Assembly (NCBI RefSeq): GCF_947623445.1
Contig: NC_135247.1
Coordinates: forward strand, 14,448,501-14,512,500
Direction: 5' to 3'
Source of the DNA: Clavelina lepadiformis
Lineage: Eukaryota; Chordata; Ascidiacea; Aplousobranchia; Clavelinidae
Length of the DNA: 64,000 nt
Positions 39,290 through 51,969 of this stretch are shown piece after piece; within the stretch, counting starts at the first letter, position 1; each line of letters begins with the position of its first letter. The notes under the pieces are model-generated. The model searched no databases. It was not told where the DNA came from and worked only from the letters and a program-made list of their open reading frames with translations. A program made the translations under genes and the position numbers.

Positions 39290-41709
39290 TTTGGGCACGT
39301 CACATTGCTGGTAGCTGTGTAGAAAACAGACAGCATACGTGAATTTACAGTGACTTCATTGCATCTACAGTGTAATAAATAGTGTCATCCCGCATATAAG
39401 CTAGGGTGCTTGGCCTACATAGGCCTAAAACAATTGGCGGTAGTTGAAATACAGGACCCTGTATTGGCCTATAGCCTACATAATGTCCTTTGTAATGAAA
39501 TGACTTATGCCTACAGATTATATAGGTATATAGTGTAGGCCGTATAGTACAGGCTACCAGTATTCCAGTACTGCACCGACACACTAAAATGTTTGCAAGA
39601 AGGCCTATATGCCCTATAACTAACTTTGAAACACACTTCAGTAGAATATTAAATATGTTTGTAAATGATTGTCAGCTAGTGGTGGTAAGCATCCCGAACT
39701 GCTGAGTAATTGAGTTTGGAGTTTTTTTCCACATCATTAAGTATGAAAATTCACCGAAAGCTGTCAAGCCCAATATGCGACATTAACGTTTATGAAAAAC
39801 AATATTGGGTGCTTTCGTGCCTAACTTTGCAATTTGGGTGACATCTATCTCACCGACTGCCAGTTATACCCATTGTGGAATGCGTGGCAACTACACAATC
39901 AAGGTTTTTAAAGACTATGCTTGCTGCACCCGAATATTTCACATGTAAACACTACCTCTTGCAAACACAGGCTACAGTTTCTAGATTTTGCCAACCAAAT
40001 TGCAAAGTGTACCCCACCCCACCCCTACTCATCCTCCACCTAGTCATTCTAGTTTCAGCCATCTTGCACTTCTAAGATCTCGTTGAAAGGTGCAATGATT
40101 TCAGTGTGGTCAGATTCTAAATTCAGAAAAAAACTACAACTGTACATGCCTAGTCGGTTGCAGCTTACGCTATTTGTATTTTGCCAGTCTACTTGGGTCT
40201 TGAAATAGACACTTATTTCACTAGGTGCCAGTAGCCGAAGTAAGAAAATACAAATATGAAAAATGGCAGTTTGGCTAGTCTGTCACGTGGAAGGTTTGCT
40301 TCTCAGTATTTACGGTTCACAGTTGGGTAGTTGTGAATATAACATTGATTGCATGCATTGGAATTTTTCAACTTAACGGTTACAGCGTTAGACAGAATAA
40401 TCAACTTTTTCGTTACAGAATCACAACCTTTATCTTTGCGCAGCGTGACTAGAGTTTAGTAACTGAACTTGTTTTTGTCTAAGTTTCAACTTTTTTATTT
40501 GAATTTTTTATATTGTATTTCTCGAATTTGAAACTGTATAGTGAATTTGAAATAGCTAACTACGAGCGGTAGCAAGCTGAGCCAGGTGCTTTAACTGCTA
40601 CATCTTTGAGCTGGCATTTTGTGCAGGAGCTAATTTATAAGTACTGACTGTTTGAAAATCAAGGTCTTCCACACATCATACAGACTTTTGTTACCGTTAC
40701 AGGATTTCAAGGGCTAGATTAAGCATCATGGGTCAGCAGGTTGAGCTCCTGTGAGTCTTGCATAGTTCATTCTCCAGGCCCTGTGTACCCAATTGTAATG
40801 AAATGAACCTTGTAAATATTTGCTGGTTACCGTAGTAGAAAGTGTGGTGCAAGACTTAACTTACTTTAAATTGCTTAAATTTAATTTAAAATGTTAGAAT
40901 TCCATGTTACTTACTTCATAAGCAGATAGAATTTTACTCAATTTTTATTATATATTGTTGGTCTACATGAGCAGATCTTAACCAATGGGCTATTACTAAC
41001 CTATGCAATCCTTTTATGAACAAAAATTATTTGCACGAAAACGTTTTCTTGTTTATGAGTATATATTGTAGGCTACTGCCACTGGCTAAACAGACCCAAA
41101 AAGATGTGGATGACTCACATCTCACTGATAAGAACTTTCAAGTATTAAATATATTGCTGAGATATGTATACCTTATGTTTGTGGCATATATCATATCAAA
41201 TTGTCTGGGCAAGCAAGTCGCTGCCATGGTATGCAGGTATCATAAACAATAGACTACACTATGGTATGTACCTCCATGTTAATGCCTTGTTTATTCGTAT
41301 CACCGGTAAGTTTGGTAATTTATACATACAGTACTTGAAAAAGTCGCTAATATAGTTACATTAAATAATAATTATAATCTGCAACACTGTATTGTAAATT
41401 ATGAATCATGACATAGGATCATAATTTTTTCTTAACTGAGACAGCTATTGAGACCAGTTATTCTCAACTTTTGTGCAATCATATGCAGTATATTTTATAT
41501 ATACATTTGAATGTATTCCTTTTAGCTTTATTTTCAGATATAGGCTTCCCAGCTGATTCAAATTACACTACAAAATCTAACTGAGTTAGTAGTGATCTAA
41601 CTTTGAAATGAATATTGCATACTCTTACATAACCCCTCCCTCTTTGTAGGATTGAATTTATTGTTGTTATTGTTAGACAAAAATATCTATAGCACAAGAA
41701 TTTGCCTGT

Positions 41710-44700
41710 ATGTTTACTGCAAATGGAAACTTGACCTACGTGTCAAGAAATGGGAAAAATAAAAGGAGTAAGTACGTTTACTATATTTTACTATGTTTTT
41801 TACGTTTTTTATCTAACGTCTGTTTAAATGGGATAGCTAATAAGATAGTAATTAGTTTCTTTTCATACCAATCTCAAGCGTTAATACCAAGAATTTGTTA
41901 ATCTAAATCAGGGTAGTCCTGTTATTTTTTCTACATGGGGCAGCAATAATAGTGGTTAGAGTAATCAATATATTGATATATCTTTTCCATTGCATAGGGA
42001 ATTACAAAAGCTAAGTTTCGATATTGGGTAAAAGAACCCAAAAAAAGAAAACGACCCGTTTACCTCTTTGGCAAAACATTTGGTCCAGCGTTGAAACCCA
42101 ATGCAAACAGTCACATAGTTACAAGAGGTTCTGTGGAAGGTGATCTAACTGCTACAAATCCTGAAATACCAAGCACTAGTAATGTTAACAGTTCTTGTGG
42201 AGGTGAATGAAAGAAATAATATAAGGAGATTTACAATATATTTCACATTTTTATGCTACATTTTTTCTGAAAATAATCACTTAACAGTCATATTGAATAC
42301 TGCATTTTAATTTTCATGTTATCACAGAGTTGGAAGAAAATTTAAATTACAAAATCAGAAGAGAGAAGCTGTCTTCAGATTGGCGATTAGTTGAAGAAAA
42401 GTTGTTTAAGTTGTCCATAACCCTCTATTCTCCTGAGCGACGTACTTGCTGTGTATGCTTTGAAGAAGTTGCCAACATAATTCGTTGTGGAGATTGTGGG
42501 CCAAATGTATATTACTGTCGTCAGTGCTGGGATAACTGTCATTCTTTTGTTTGGTATCATTTGCCAGACATATGGATGGTAAATAATAATTATATACAAA
42601 TATCTTTATTTTTGTAAAGGTTATTCACAAAAAGACCACTCATTTATCTGGATATAAAAGGCCATTAATGTTTGTAAACATTTTAGTGCTGTAGGCAGTC
42701 TTAAGAAATGTTTATTAATTTGTCTGTTGATAATCAACAATAATTATTTCAAATGTATATATATAATAAGTTAAATACATTCGTCTACATAAAATAATTT
42801 ATCATACCTTTAATTAATTACCACAAGAAAAAGTGGTCACTGGCAGAATATTAGAGGAAAAGAAACAGTAGCTTACATTTCTTTAAACTGGTCTAGACAA
42901 CAATGTCATAGTTGCTTTTTGTGCAGTAGAATGTAAAAACTGTTTGGGTTAATACTGTAAACGAAGTATCTTTGCAATTATTCCTACATTTTTACCGGAA
43001 TGTATCGAATAATGTTGAACTTAGATCTCTGTTTACAATATTGTTGAAAACATTTTCACAGCTGAGAAATACAAAATGTGTCAAAAATGTATCTGAAGTA
43101 TAAAAAGTAAAAGACAATACTGGTGCCATATGTATGACACATTTTATTTCATGGCCTTCAAAAGATTCCCCTCCAACACATTTTTCAGAGCCCTTCCATT
43201 ATACCACTACTACTTACTAATAACACCTTTTTAAATGCTCAAACATCTCCAGGTCTCTGCCACATCAGTAATAGCAAGACTGGTAGCTGGAGAATGATGT
43301 TTGTGCTTGTTCTTTTTTTAGCTGTAAGTTGTTTCAAATCGCTCAATGTCATCAATTATATCAATGATAGGCAGTTATTCAGACAAATCTGGAACAAAAA
43401 ATTCTGTGCAACAAAGTGAAGCATCCAGGCATGATGAAATTATAGAATTAAAGTGGTGAAGGAGATTTTAAGTTAAGCATATATTTAGGGAAAACGTTTT
43501 GCAGTTCTTCGTTAAAGTTTAGCTGCTTCTGCTCACAATGTATCACAGAAGACAGTTGGAGTAAGATAAGGTTGTAAATGATTGCTTTTTGAGACAGCCT
43601 AAATATTTCAGTGTAGAAGCTATGTTACACGAAACCAAAAAAATGTGTTGTTGTGGTATTTGACCACATAGGAAAACAAAATTAAGCGGTAAGCTTCTAC
43701 CCCTGTTAAAATCGTTGATTAAAACAGACTTAGTTTTTTTACAGAACTATTCCTGTATTTCTTGTGTATGTACCAATATCACTTAGTTAAAATATCCAAA
43801 CACCCTCTTGCAATTTTAGTCAACATATTACTTGTAACACATTGTTAATGGTATTATTTACACTTTACAGGGTAACATGTTTTGCAAAATGGTCACTCCG
43901 GTACGACTTTTGAAGAGATTTGATGGTCATGAATGTCAGTCAAGTTACACTCGACACCTTACAGTGGTTGATTACAAAGGTATAATTTTTTTTATTCCTT
44001 TGCATTTATTATAAATCATCTCTGCCATTCTTTCATCCATTGTTTTCTTGTTCATTGGCAAAGTTTGCATTTTAGGTTTTGAAAATGTGGTTTCTGTACA
44101 ATTTTGCTATTGTGAGAGTGAGCCTGAAACTCTGTTAAGATTAAATCTGTGGACCTGTTCGCCCAAAAAGCCTAAACTAGCAGTATCCATTGACCTATTG
44201 GAATACTTTCGAGCCTTGTGTCTCGAAAAACATCTTTCCACTGAAGGATTTTGCCATGCTCTTGAAAATAGATTTTTGCGAGTACCTGGATATACAGCAG
44301 GGGTTAGCACTTTTTAGTGTTTTGTATTTCTAAGAAAATCCGAAACAACCTGTGGATGTTTCTTGTTTTTTTTTGTTTTAGGTAAAGTCTTTGTCAAGAG
44401 TTTTGCTACAAGAAGTGGTTGAGGCATATAGACACCATGTCTATAAGCTGCAACATCTGCATGGTTTGGTCTCTTCTGATGATATAGATACGGGTACCCT
44501 GTGTCCAGCATGTGAAGGGGTAAAGCTAAGAAGTGTGATTGAAAGTTCCCAGGCCTCTTTGATCGAGTGTAAATGCTTGGCTTTAACTGCGTTTTGTTGG
44601 TAGAATCCTGAAGGTATGCGGACATATTGCTTAGATGCAAATTTTGGTTTGGTGAGAAGAATTTTGTCTGGGAGTAAAAGCTGTGATCCTCACCACAAAC

Positions 44701-47700
44701 AATCTTTTTTTTTAAACCAAAATGAAGTCGACAGCTTTGTAGACACCTATGATGAAAACAAATATGGCTCGGCTGTAAGTTATTTCTTAACAGTATGTAC
44801 CAAAATGCATTAAAAATATTAAATCAAGTACATAACTTCAACAATTGATTTCCAATCATATTGTTATGGTCCTATTATACATTTCAAGGAATTTAATGCG
44901 TATTTATAAGAATAAATGCTGCATACTTATGCATTAATTAGAATCATTATTTTTAGTCCAAAAATTGCAATGACTTTCAAGCAGGCAGCATCATTAGATC
45001 GAAATCTAAAAGCAGTAAACTGGCTATCAAAGGTGTATTTGGTGTTTGTTGTAAACATGAGTTTCCGACAATGTTTTTTGACTTAAAACATGGTGAAAGG
45101 TAAAGTGTACATTCTTGCTTTAGTTGTTTTGTGGAAGGTGTATTACTACGGTATATGTAGAATTTGTGTATTAGTAATTGTAAACAATGTTTTTAAAACT
45201 GATTCTGTTGCAGGCTAGCATATGCAGTTTTAGCTATTGAAAAACTTCTGGAAAGAAACGAAAATAAAATAAGAGTTTTCTATGACATAGCTTGCAAACT
45301 GAAAGGTCATCTTCAGGTATACCTTTAAGAATTTACACATGATATTGTGTTAGTATGGCAACATTGATATACGTTTAAATTATAGGTATACAACCCATTT
45401 TTCGAAACATATTTTATTTGTAAGCAATCTACTCCTGGGTCATTGATTGCATGTCATTAGTGTTCTTAATGTTAGTGCATGCTGCAGACGATGCTGTATG
45501 TGCAAGTTAGTTAATCATTTTTGCTTACATAAAATACTGCATTTATGTTTAAATAATAATTAAGATTTTGTGATTTTCTTTCTGAATTCCAATATGATTT
45601 TATTATTTAGGTCCGAAAAAACTTTGCAATTCTTAATAAAATAACATTTGCAGTACCTGTTTTTCATTCATATGGCCATATTTTCTCTTGTCAGGTAAAC
45701 ATGATATTTTATACCTATATATTGTACAACTGTTAGGTCAAAGTCTTTTAGTTTTATTACACTGAGCACAAGAAATTCAGCGAAAATATCAAGGTCTAAT
45801 TTTGAAAAACTTGTTGTCTGTATGACAAAATCTTTATATAATGATGTATTCAAGTGTAATGAGATAGTTATCTCTCAGTTTTTTTGTTCTGTTTAAAATT
45901 TAGAAACAATTCAACCCGAGGTTCCTGGACGGGTTTGGACTTACGGATGGTGAAACTGTGGAGCGATTATGGGCATACCTTCGTGGATTTAACAAAATCT
46001 CAAAAGAGATGAAACCGGAACATCGTACTGATTTGCTTACCGATGGCTTGATTCATTATGGGCGCAAAATCAAAAAAAATTTGGGTAAGCCTTGTTTGTG
46101 ATTTGGTCCAGATTGACTTAAGATATCTTCACGCAATTAAGTAAACTTGCATGATTTAGGTTTTCTTTTTCTTCAGCTTTCAAACATGCACTAAATAACT
46201 AAAACAAATATGACAAGCTTTAAGCTCTGTTTCAAAGGTTGTGCATTGATGAACAAGCTGAAGAGAGCTAGCTGCAAAATGGAATTGGCCAAGAGTGAAT
46301 TAGAAGCTATGGCAGCTTCTTACCCTGGTGGTATGTATGATTATGTGTCTTTGTATATTTGTATTTGTATCATATATTTGAATTATTATATTCCATGTTA
46401 TTTATTTTCAGAAATGAGAGTATAACATTATACAATAAACCTTACAGGAACATTAACACAACATCAATTAAAAGCAATAGCTCTGCAACCAGAGCCGTAT
46501 TCTTCTGCAGAAATGGCATCTTTTTCTTGGGTAGAAGAATACTCACTTAAACTTCAAGAATACTATTGGTTGAAGTGAGTTGACTAAATGTTTTCTGAAT
46601 GATACATTTTTCAATACAATTTTGTGGTGTATAAAATTCACGCTAGTTACTGTTTGTGGGTTGTATTGCAAAAGTGAAAATTGCGAAACTGTTGAACATA
46701 CAAATTTAAGTACTGAATCCTTTAGGAATAGAATTTTGTATAATTGTATAGGAAACTATATAATTTTGTTAATTTGTAGAGAAGAAGTTGAAGATTTGAC
46801 CAAGGAAATAACGTCTGAAATACTTTCTGGAAAAGTTGACCAAATTGCTAAGTAAGCTGAAGGACATATCAATGTTAAATTGAGTTACTACAATAATTCC
46901 CCAGACATAAACGAATATTGTTACTTCCCACTGCTGCAACATCAGAAACCCTTAGAAAAGCTTATAAAACAGTAACAACAGTGTATCCACCAAATTTACT
47001 GTGATAAAGTTAAAACCCACACAATGATGGTGAAAATACAGTATATGGGAGTTCAATTGCCAAGAGTATTGTTTGCCAGGACATGATATATGCTTTCTTC
47101 ATCGATGTATTGCATGTTCTTCTATTTTACATATTGTATGCATTGTTTTGTAGACTTGACAGTCATCTTTCCAAAGTTGAAGTAGAAAACGGTATATTGA
47201 TTCGTTGGGATGTAAAAGATGATATGATGCTTAAATATTTGTCAAGTGCTGTGAAGAAAAAAAGAGCAGAAATTTTGGAGAACATTTATAAATTAAATAT
47301 CGAAAGAAAATTTTTATCTACTTTGATTCAAAAATACCCAGGTAATTTGTGCATGCACTATGCATGGGGTTACATTATCGATAAAGCTACTGTTCTGTTA
47401 TTTTCAAGTTTGTACATGATGATTTTTCAGCTGGTCAAACAATTGTTCAACGACTAGTGCGAAGCATCAGGAAGGTTAACAACAACATTCGTCATCAGAT
47501 TACTATGTATAATAAATACCAGAATGTTCCACAAAATGAAATGAAAAGCATAACTTTTGAAATGGTTGTCGGGTCTGGGCCAGTTAAAAACATACCTGGT
47601 TTTATTGAAAAAAAAATCAAGGAACAACATTGCATTCGGGAAAGGTGCAAAGAAGAAATGTGTCATTTAAAAGAAGATATGACAAGTGTGATGAACTTCT

Positions 47701-48014
47701 ATCAAAAGCAAATAAACATACTGTCTAATCTTGTAGAAGGCTGTGAGGTTGTGGAACCATATGTGGTTACCCATCAGTTGCAAGCAGAGATCGAACTTCT
47801 TTCTTTCATAAATGACATTAAGGGCACAGTACCTTTTCAAGCGAATACACCTCTGCTCAATGAGAAGCTAGGCACTTCCAATATGGCAAAATTGGACCCA
47901 ATGGAGAAAGAAGATGATGAAAGTGAATCACCAATAAATTTATCTGAGCTTCAACACATTTTAACTGAATTTGGCTCGGAAAGCGAAGGTTCAGATAACG
48001 AAGATGAAGCTTAA
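41710..48014 (+). CDS. KDZ (Kyakuja/Dileera/Zisupton) transposase-like protein with CxC cysteine cluster, ~16 exons, ~906 aa
   Basis: Exons: 41710-41767, 42011-42202, 42328-42578, 43871-43979, 44076-44302, 44382-44519, 44604-44774, 44957-45099, 45214-45316, 45611-45694, 45904-46084, 46238-46330, 46448-46574, 46780-46851, 47154-47341, 47431-48014. From 42328 on, every junction is GT-AG and in phase. The first two exons are less sure; an alternative acceptor at 41998 breaks phase. About residues 124-160 form a CxC cluster (CCVC...RCGDCG...YYCRQC), which in KDZ proteins precedes the transposase. The core shows YCLDANFGLVRR (Asp codon 44634), GVFGVCCKHEFP, HGER, VFYDIACK (Asp 45284), FHSYGHIFSCQ and GLTDGETVERLWAYL (Glu 45952). 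That gives a plausible D-D-E triad. A long charged helical tail ends acidic. No stop or frameshift interrupts it. It could be an active element or a domesticated nuclear DNA-binding or transposase-derived protein. Confidence 0.88.
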
Positions 48015-48223
48015 ACTAATTAGTTTTAACCCGTGTCCTTGAGTCAGTTATGCCACAAAATTACGTTCAACTGCATTTGTTTCCATTTTTTGTACGCATT
48101 TCAGTTATTAAACGTTCATTACATATATACTTGCCATATGTTTGTTTTGCCTCAGACACGTTTCCTAGGCAGTAGGCAGTCTATCAAATATTTCGCCTTT
48201 AATTGTCGGAAAGGAAGAGTACG

Positions 48224-49147
48224 ATGATTGCAAAAAGGAGCAATGCACGTCGACCTAAAACGTGGAAAGACCTCGACGAAATCCTCAAAGAATTCGAAAT
48301 CCAAGCCCCAGCCCGACTGGGTGTCGACAAATATGGCATCAAAGACCGAAGAAGGATATACAAAGTCAACAAGAAGACGATGGAGCGGCACCAACACCCA
48401 TCGTACCTATACCTGGGAAAACTGAGATGTGCGGTAAGTTACAACGGGCAAATCTCAACATGTTCTTACTGCACTGAACAGGGCCACAAATTCAAAGAAT
48501 GCCCCAACAGGATACAACCAAGTACCGACAACACGACTAAACAGGAACTTCCGAAAACACCTACGCGGGCTATAGATCCAGACGATGAAAAACCAGCAAC
48601 ACCCCCCAACAAAAGTAGCACAGTGGACCATGCTGCTGCCGAAACAAAAGAACTGCGACGAGGAACAGAACGAGAGAGTGCCAAGGATGCAAAAAAGAGT
48701 CGACCCACAACAGAGAATCCACAAGAAAATAGCCGGGAGCCCGACTCCTATGAGGGATCCTCGGAGCGAGAACACAGCGAGATCCGAGGAAACAAGAGAA
48801 AAAACATAAGCGGAGAATCGGATGAACAACAACAACAAGAAGAACCAGGATTTATGGACGAACAAATTCCACACGATGCTTCCTCGATACCACCTAACCT
48901 ATCACGCTTGATCCCTTGCTCATGCGGACAGCTTATTAGAATCCGAAGAAACAAGAGCTCACGGAAAACAACTCCGAATTTCCATCAACCGATCTACTGT
49001 GAACGTTGTACAACAGCCTTTATTAGATGTACTTGTACAAACTTCTCGATAATACGTATCAATAACAGATTTAAATCATTCCAATGCGAAAAATGTGAAC
49101 ACACCTACGAACCCAATCCAGCAGACCTTAATGCAACTGTAAATTAA
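48224..49147 (+). CDS. Zinc-knuckle, gag/LINE ORF1-like protein (307 aa)
   Basis: Single uninterrupted frame, 210 bases after the KDZ-like stop. The chosen ATG is the first in frame; the frame is open a little further upstream, so the 5' end may be truncated. Residues about 20-80 hold a segment ending KLRCAVSYNGQISTC. It leads into a CCHC knuckle CSYCTEQGHKFKEC, as in gag and ORF1 proteins of retroelements and some ZCCHC proteins. A long hydrophilic Lys/Glu/Pro-rich linker follows. The last 80 residues have three C-x-C or CxxC pairs (CSCGQ, CERC, CTC, CEKC) like a zinc ribbon. The composition is richer in G and C than the neighbours. It is probably the first frame of a non-LTR retrotransposon; the alternative is a co-opted host protein. 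No reverse transcriptase is visible. Confidence 0.55.
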   Translation: MIAKRSNARRPKTWKDLDEILKEFEIQAPARLGVDKYGIKDRRRIYKVNKKTMERHQHPSYLYLGKLRCAVSYNGQISTCSYCTEQGHKFKECPNRIQPSTDNTTKQELPKTPTRAIDPDDEKPATPPNKSSTVDHAAAETKELRRGTERESAKDAKKSRPTTENPQENSREPDSYEGSSEREHSEIRGNKRKNISGESDEQQQQEEPGFMDEQIPHDASSIPPNLSRLIPCSCGQLIRIRRNKSSRKTTPNFHQPIYCERCTTAFIRCTCTNFSIIRINNRFKSFQCEKCEHTYEPNPADLNATVN

Positions 49148-49405
49148 AGATTATAGATGTGTTTTGTGTGTGTTTTTTCCTCCGATAAAAACCCGTGTTT
49201 TTTTCTTTCCGACATTTACACGAGCAGATTTTTTTTAATTTTTATTATTAAGTGTGCCTTAATCGTTTAAGAGCGCTTAATAAACAAAAACGATAAAACC
49301 ATAGCTTTTTTACGGAGAGTAGCAGCCTAGTGCCCGAGCAAAAGCTATCATTTGTCTTTTCAAGGCGATCCGGGATATTCGTTTCTTGCGTAGTGACTCA
49401 AGTTG

Positions 49406-49458
49406 TCGACAAAACGTGAGCCAACTGTTCGAGTTCGACAAAACGTGAGCGAACTGTT
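49406..49458. repeat. 29-bp tandem duplication
   Basis: TCGACAAAACGTGAGC followed by CAACTG or GAACTG occurs twice at a 29-base period, downstream of the zinc-knuckle frame. Confidence 0.7.
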
Positions 49459-49679
49459 ATTCCGACTTATTTGGGGACTGGACAGAAGAGCGCGTAGATG
49501 TTTAAGAAGGAGTGCCATCGATCCTTGTGGGATCCCGTCTTTAAGGCGTCATAGCTTGTTTCGTTTATTGTGACCTGGGGTGAAGGTAAAGCTCCGTTTG
49601 TAAACTAGCTCCATGGTTATACGGATTATGTACCTGTTTCGTCTGGGAGTAGACGCAGCGGCTTGCAGGCAAAGCTTCG

Positions 49680-50150
49680 GTGCCATACTGTATCATAGGC
49701 AGCTGTAAGTTTATGAAGTGCAGCACCAGCCTTTTTGTTAATCCCGAAGCTTTTCGCGATGTTCTGGGTCATACGGGTGACCTGGAATTCAACCAGGGGA
49801 GAAGTTGTCGATTATGGTTTCGACGCAGGGGTAGACCAAGCGTTTGCGGACTTTCAAGAGGACACACAAAAGAGATAGGGGCAACAAATCTTCGGGCCCT
49901 AAATCACGATGATAAAAGCTCTTGAAATTTTGTGACCCAGAACCTTGCTTGGCTTTGTTTGATAGAGCACAGCAGCGAAGTCATTTGGAGAGAAATGGCC
50001 AGAGATGTTTTCGCCATCAGGGGTTTCTAACCTCTAAAGGTCAGACACTTCTTTTCCAACAAGTTTGGTCCCTCTTTTCGTGTATTCCGCATTCAGTCAG
50101 TTGCGTGGCGAATGTGTTGGATGAGAAAAAGCGCGGGCGTATTGACTAAG
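49680..50150 (+). pseudogene. Probable non-LTR retrotransposon ORF2 N-terminal remnant
   Basis: The frame 49680-49925 contains GDLEFNQGRSCRLWFRRRG. It resembles the SGDIxxNPGP and Arg-rich stretch that opens ORF2 of CR1/L2-type LINEs. After its stop the frame 49922-50149 has no recognisable motif. No endonuclease or RT domain follows before gene-free DNA at 50.2 kb. I read this as a truncated, decayed LINE of which 48224-49147 may be ORF1. The evidence is one short motif. Confidence 0.3.
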
Positions 50151-51652
50151 CTGACCGGCCAGCGAAATTGTTCAAGACACTGTGAGCAGTATTGATAGTA
50201 TTGAGCTTATAGATCTGTCCACAGCGCTAGCTTCTTGGGATTGGGTCTCTGCAAGAGAAGAGAAAAGAGCGTCAAGAGAAAAGAACGGCGGTAAAGGACG
50301 TGATGTGGTGTGTCACTAAGTTTTAAAGTTATAATTGCTGAAGCGATGCAATAAATAATAACAGTAGGTTGTAAGTCTTGCCAAGGTTTCTCTTTTGATA
50401 TTTTATTAAAATACAGATTTAATAAAAAAAAACTAACCATTTGAGAAAATTTTCTTTTCGTTAAACTTATTCATAATTTTAATAGTTGGCAAAACCGGCA
50501 AAAAGATCTAAAAATGCGTTTTATTGATCTTGTTTTACCATGTGAACCAGAAAGAGGATCAAAATGTCATACAACAAAAGGGTTATAGGCTACTTTTATA
50601 AACGCATGTTGAGTGTTAATAAGCATTTTAAATTCCGACATGATATTGTTGGAGATATTTATGACAAACTTGAATTTTATAGCCTTGCAGCGATTGAGCT
50701 CGCCTACCTCTTCAATAATATCAGGTCATAATATCATATCATACGACAGAAGAGATTATTACGATGAAATGTGTTCGACCCACACGTCAATAAGAGATAA
50801 GAGCTTTCAACTTATATTGCATAGAATTTTCATTGTTAGGTTGCGTCCTTTTTAAAGTGGTTAATTTAACCTTCCTAAAAAGGTGTGAGTAACATTTTGA
50901 AGTTAACATCACGATCTTCTGTTTTTAATGTGGCCACATCAAAATTAGCATGCGACCAACTTATCAAAGAAACCTCTTATCATGTTACGTCCATTTGTAT
51001 TCGTCACTTCATTGACTTTTAACGTAATCGTTTACAAGTTTGACTCGTTTAGGCTACATATCAAAGTTTTGCACATATTGCAACTACTTTTTAGTGAAAG
51101 TGTCACGAAAAGTGATATTGAACCCCCATATTACTATGGAATTTTGTTAAATTAAGTTAAACGTTAATGTTAAATTAAGCCTTAATAGAAAATCAATGTA
51201 CCAAAATACAGCAGTGAGTCATTATCACTAAAAATGCTTTGATTCAGCACAGTATATTTTCCGAAAGCGCAGTCAAAAAGTGAAAAGCAAAATTATGAAA
51301 ATATTGAAGACGGTGAAATAGGTAAAAAAACAACAAACAATTTTAACGAATGTTAACTTTATACAATGACGAAAATGCGGACATAAATAAAGGATGAGGT
51401 GCTAAAATGGAATGAATGATCGCAACTTACGTTAATAATAAAAGACTATAAAAGAGGCACACTACAAATCTAACTGTACAAATAAGGAAAATTAGCGAAA
51501 AGTAACTATCCGCTCATCAATACGTGTGTGATATAATTATATACTGTACAGTATATTAGCACAATAGGTTGGTCAGAAGAAATCATTGCACCGTTGTACG
51601 GCAATGTAAAAATAACAAACATTACCAAAACGAAACTGCCAAATGATGTACT
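50151..51652. other. Gene-free stretch between LINE remnant and MITE
   Basis: AT-rich, no exon or repeat recognised on either strand. Confidence 0.5.
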
Positions 51653-51924
51653 GTATTTTACGGACCATAAGGCGCACCGGGCTATAAGGCGCATTGTCAA
51701 TAAATTGCTTTGATTAGTTTTTTGTTCATACATAAGGCGTATCGGACTATAAGGGCATATGGCTATAAGGCACATGTGTTACCGTATAAAGCTCATTAAA
51801 ATACGTTGTGAGCATGCGCATACGCATTATGATCCATACATTAGGCGCACCGGCTTATAAGGCGCACGATCAATCTATGAGGAGAAAAAAGGATTTAAAG
51901 TGCGCCTTATGTTCCGTATAATAC
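51653..51924. mobile_element. Non-autonomous DNA element (MITE) with ~25-bp terminal inverted repeats
   Basis: The left end GTATTTTACGGACCATAAGG continues into CGCAC. The right end is its near-perfect complement, TGCGCCTTATGTTCCGTATA then ATAC. The interior repeats the word AAGGCGCACCGG(C/G)(T/C)TATAAGGCGCA in variant form near 51668, 51732 and 51843. No transposase frame is present. No clear target duplication was seen, so the superfamily is not assigned. Confidence 0.85.
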
Positions 51925-51969
51925 GGGAATTTTTACTCGTTATACATATAACACTGAATCACGAACAAA

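Larger units (their letters stand above)
37170..41709. other. Intergenic region between gene C and the KDZ-like gene
   Basis: Contains two dispersed repeats (39020-39135 and 39159-39289), simple AACTTAAAACTTAAT repetition near 38580-38645 and one unassigned minus-strand frame (38158-38433). Nothing else could be supported. Confidence 0.45.

Noticed and set aside
45904..46237. Use of the TTTTCTTTTTCTTCAG acceptor near 46176 in the KDZ gene
   Set aside because: It reads into a stop after eight codons in the required phase; the acceptor before 46238 keeps the frame.
48455..48954. Minus-strand and alternative-frame open readings across the zinc-knuckle gene
   Set aside because: They arise from the low stop density of the Lys/Glu-rich coding strand; no motif of their own.
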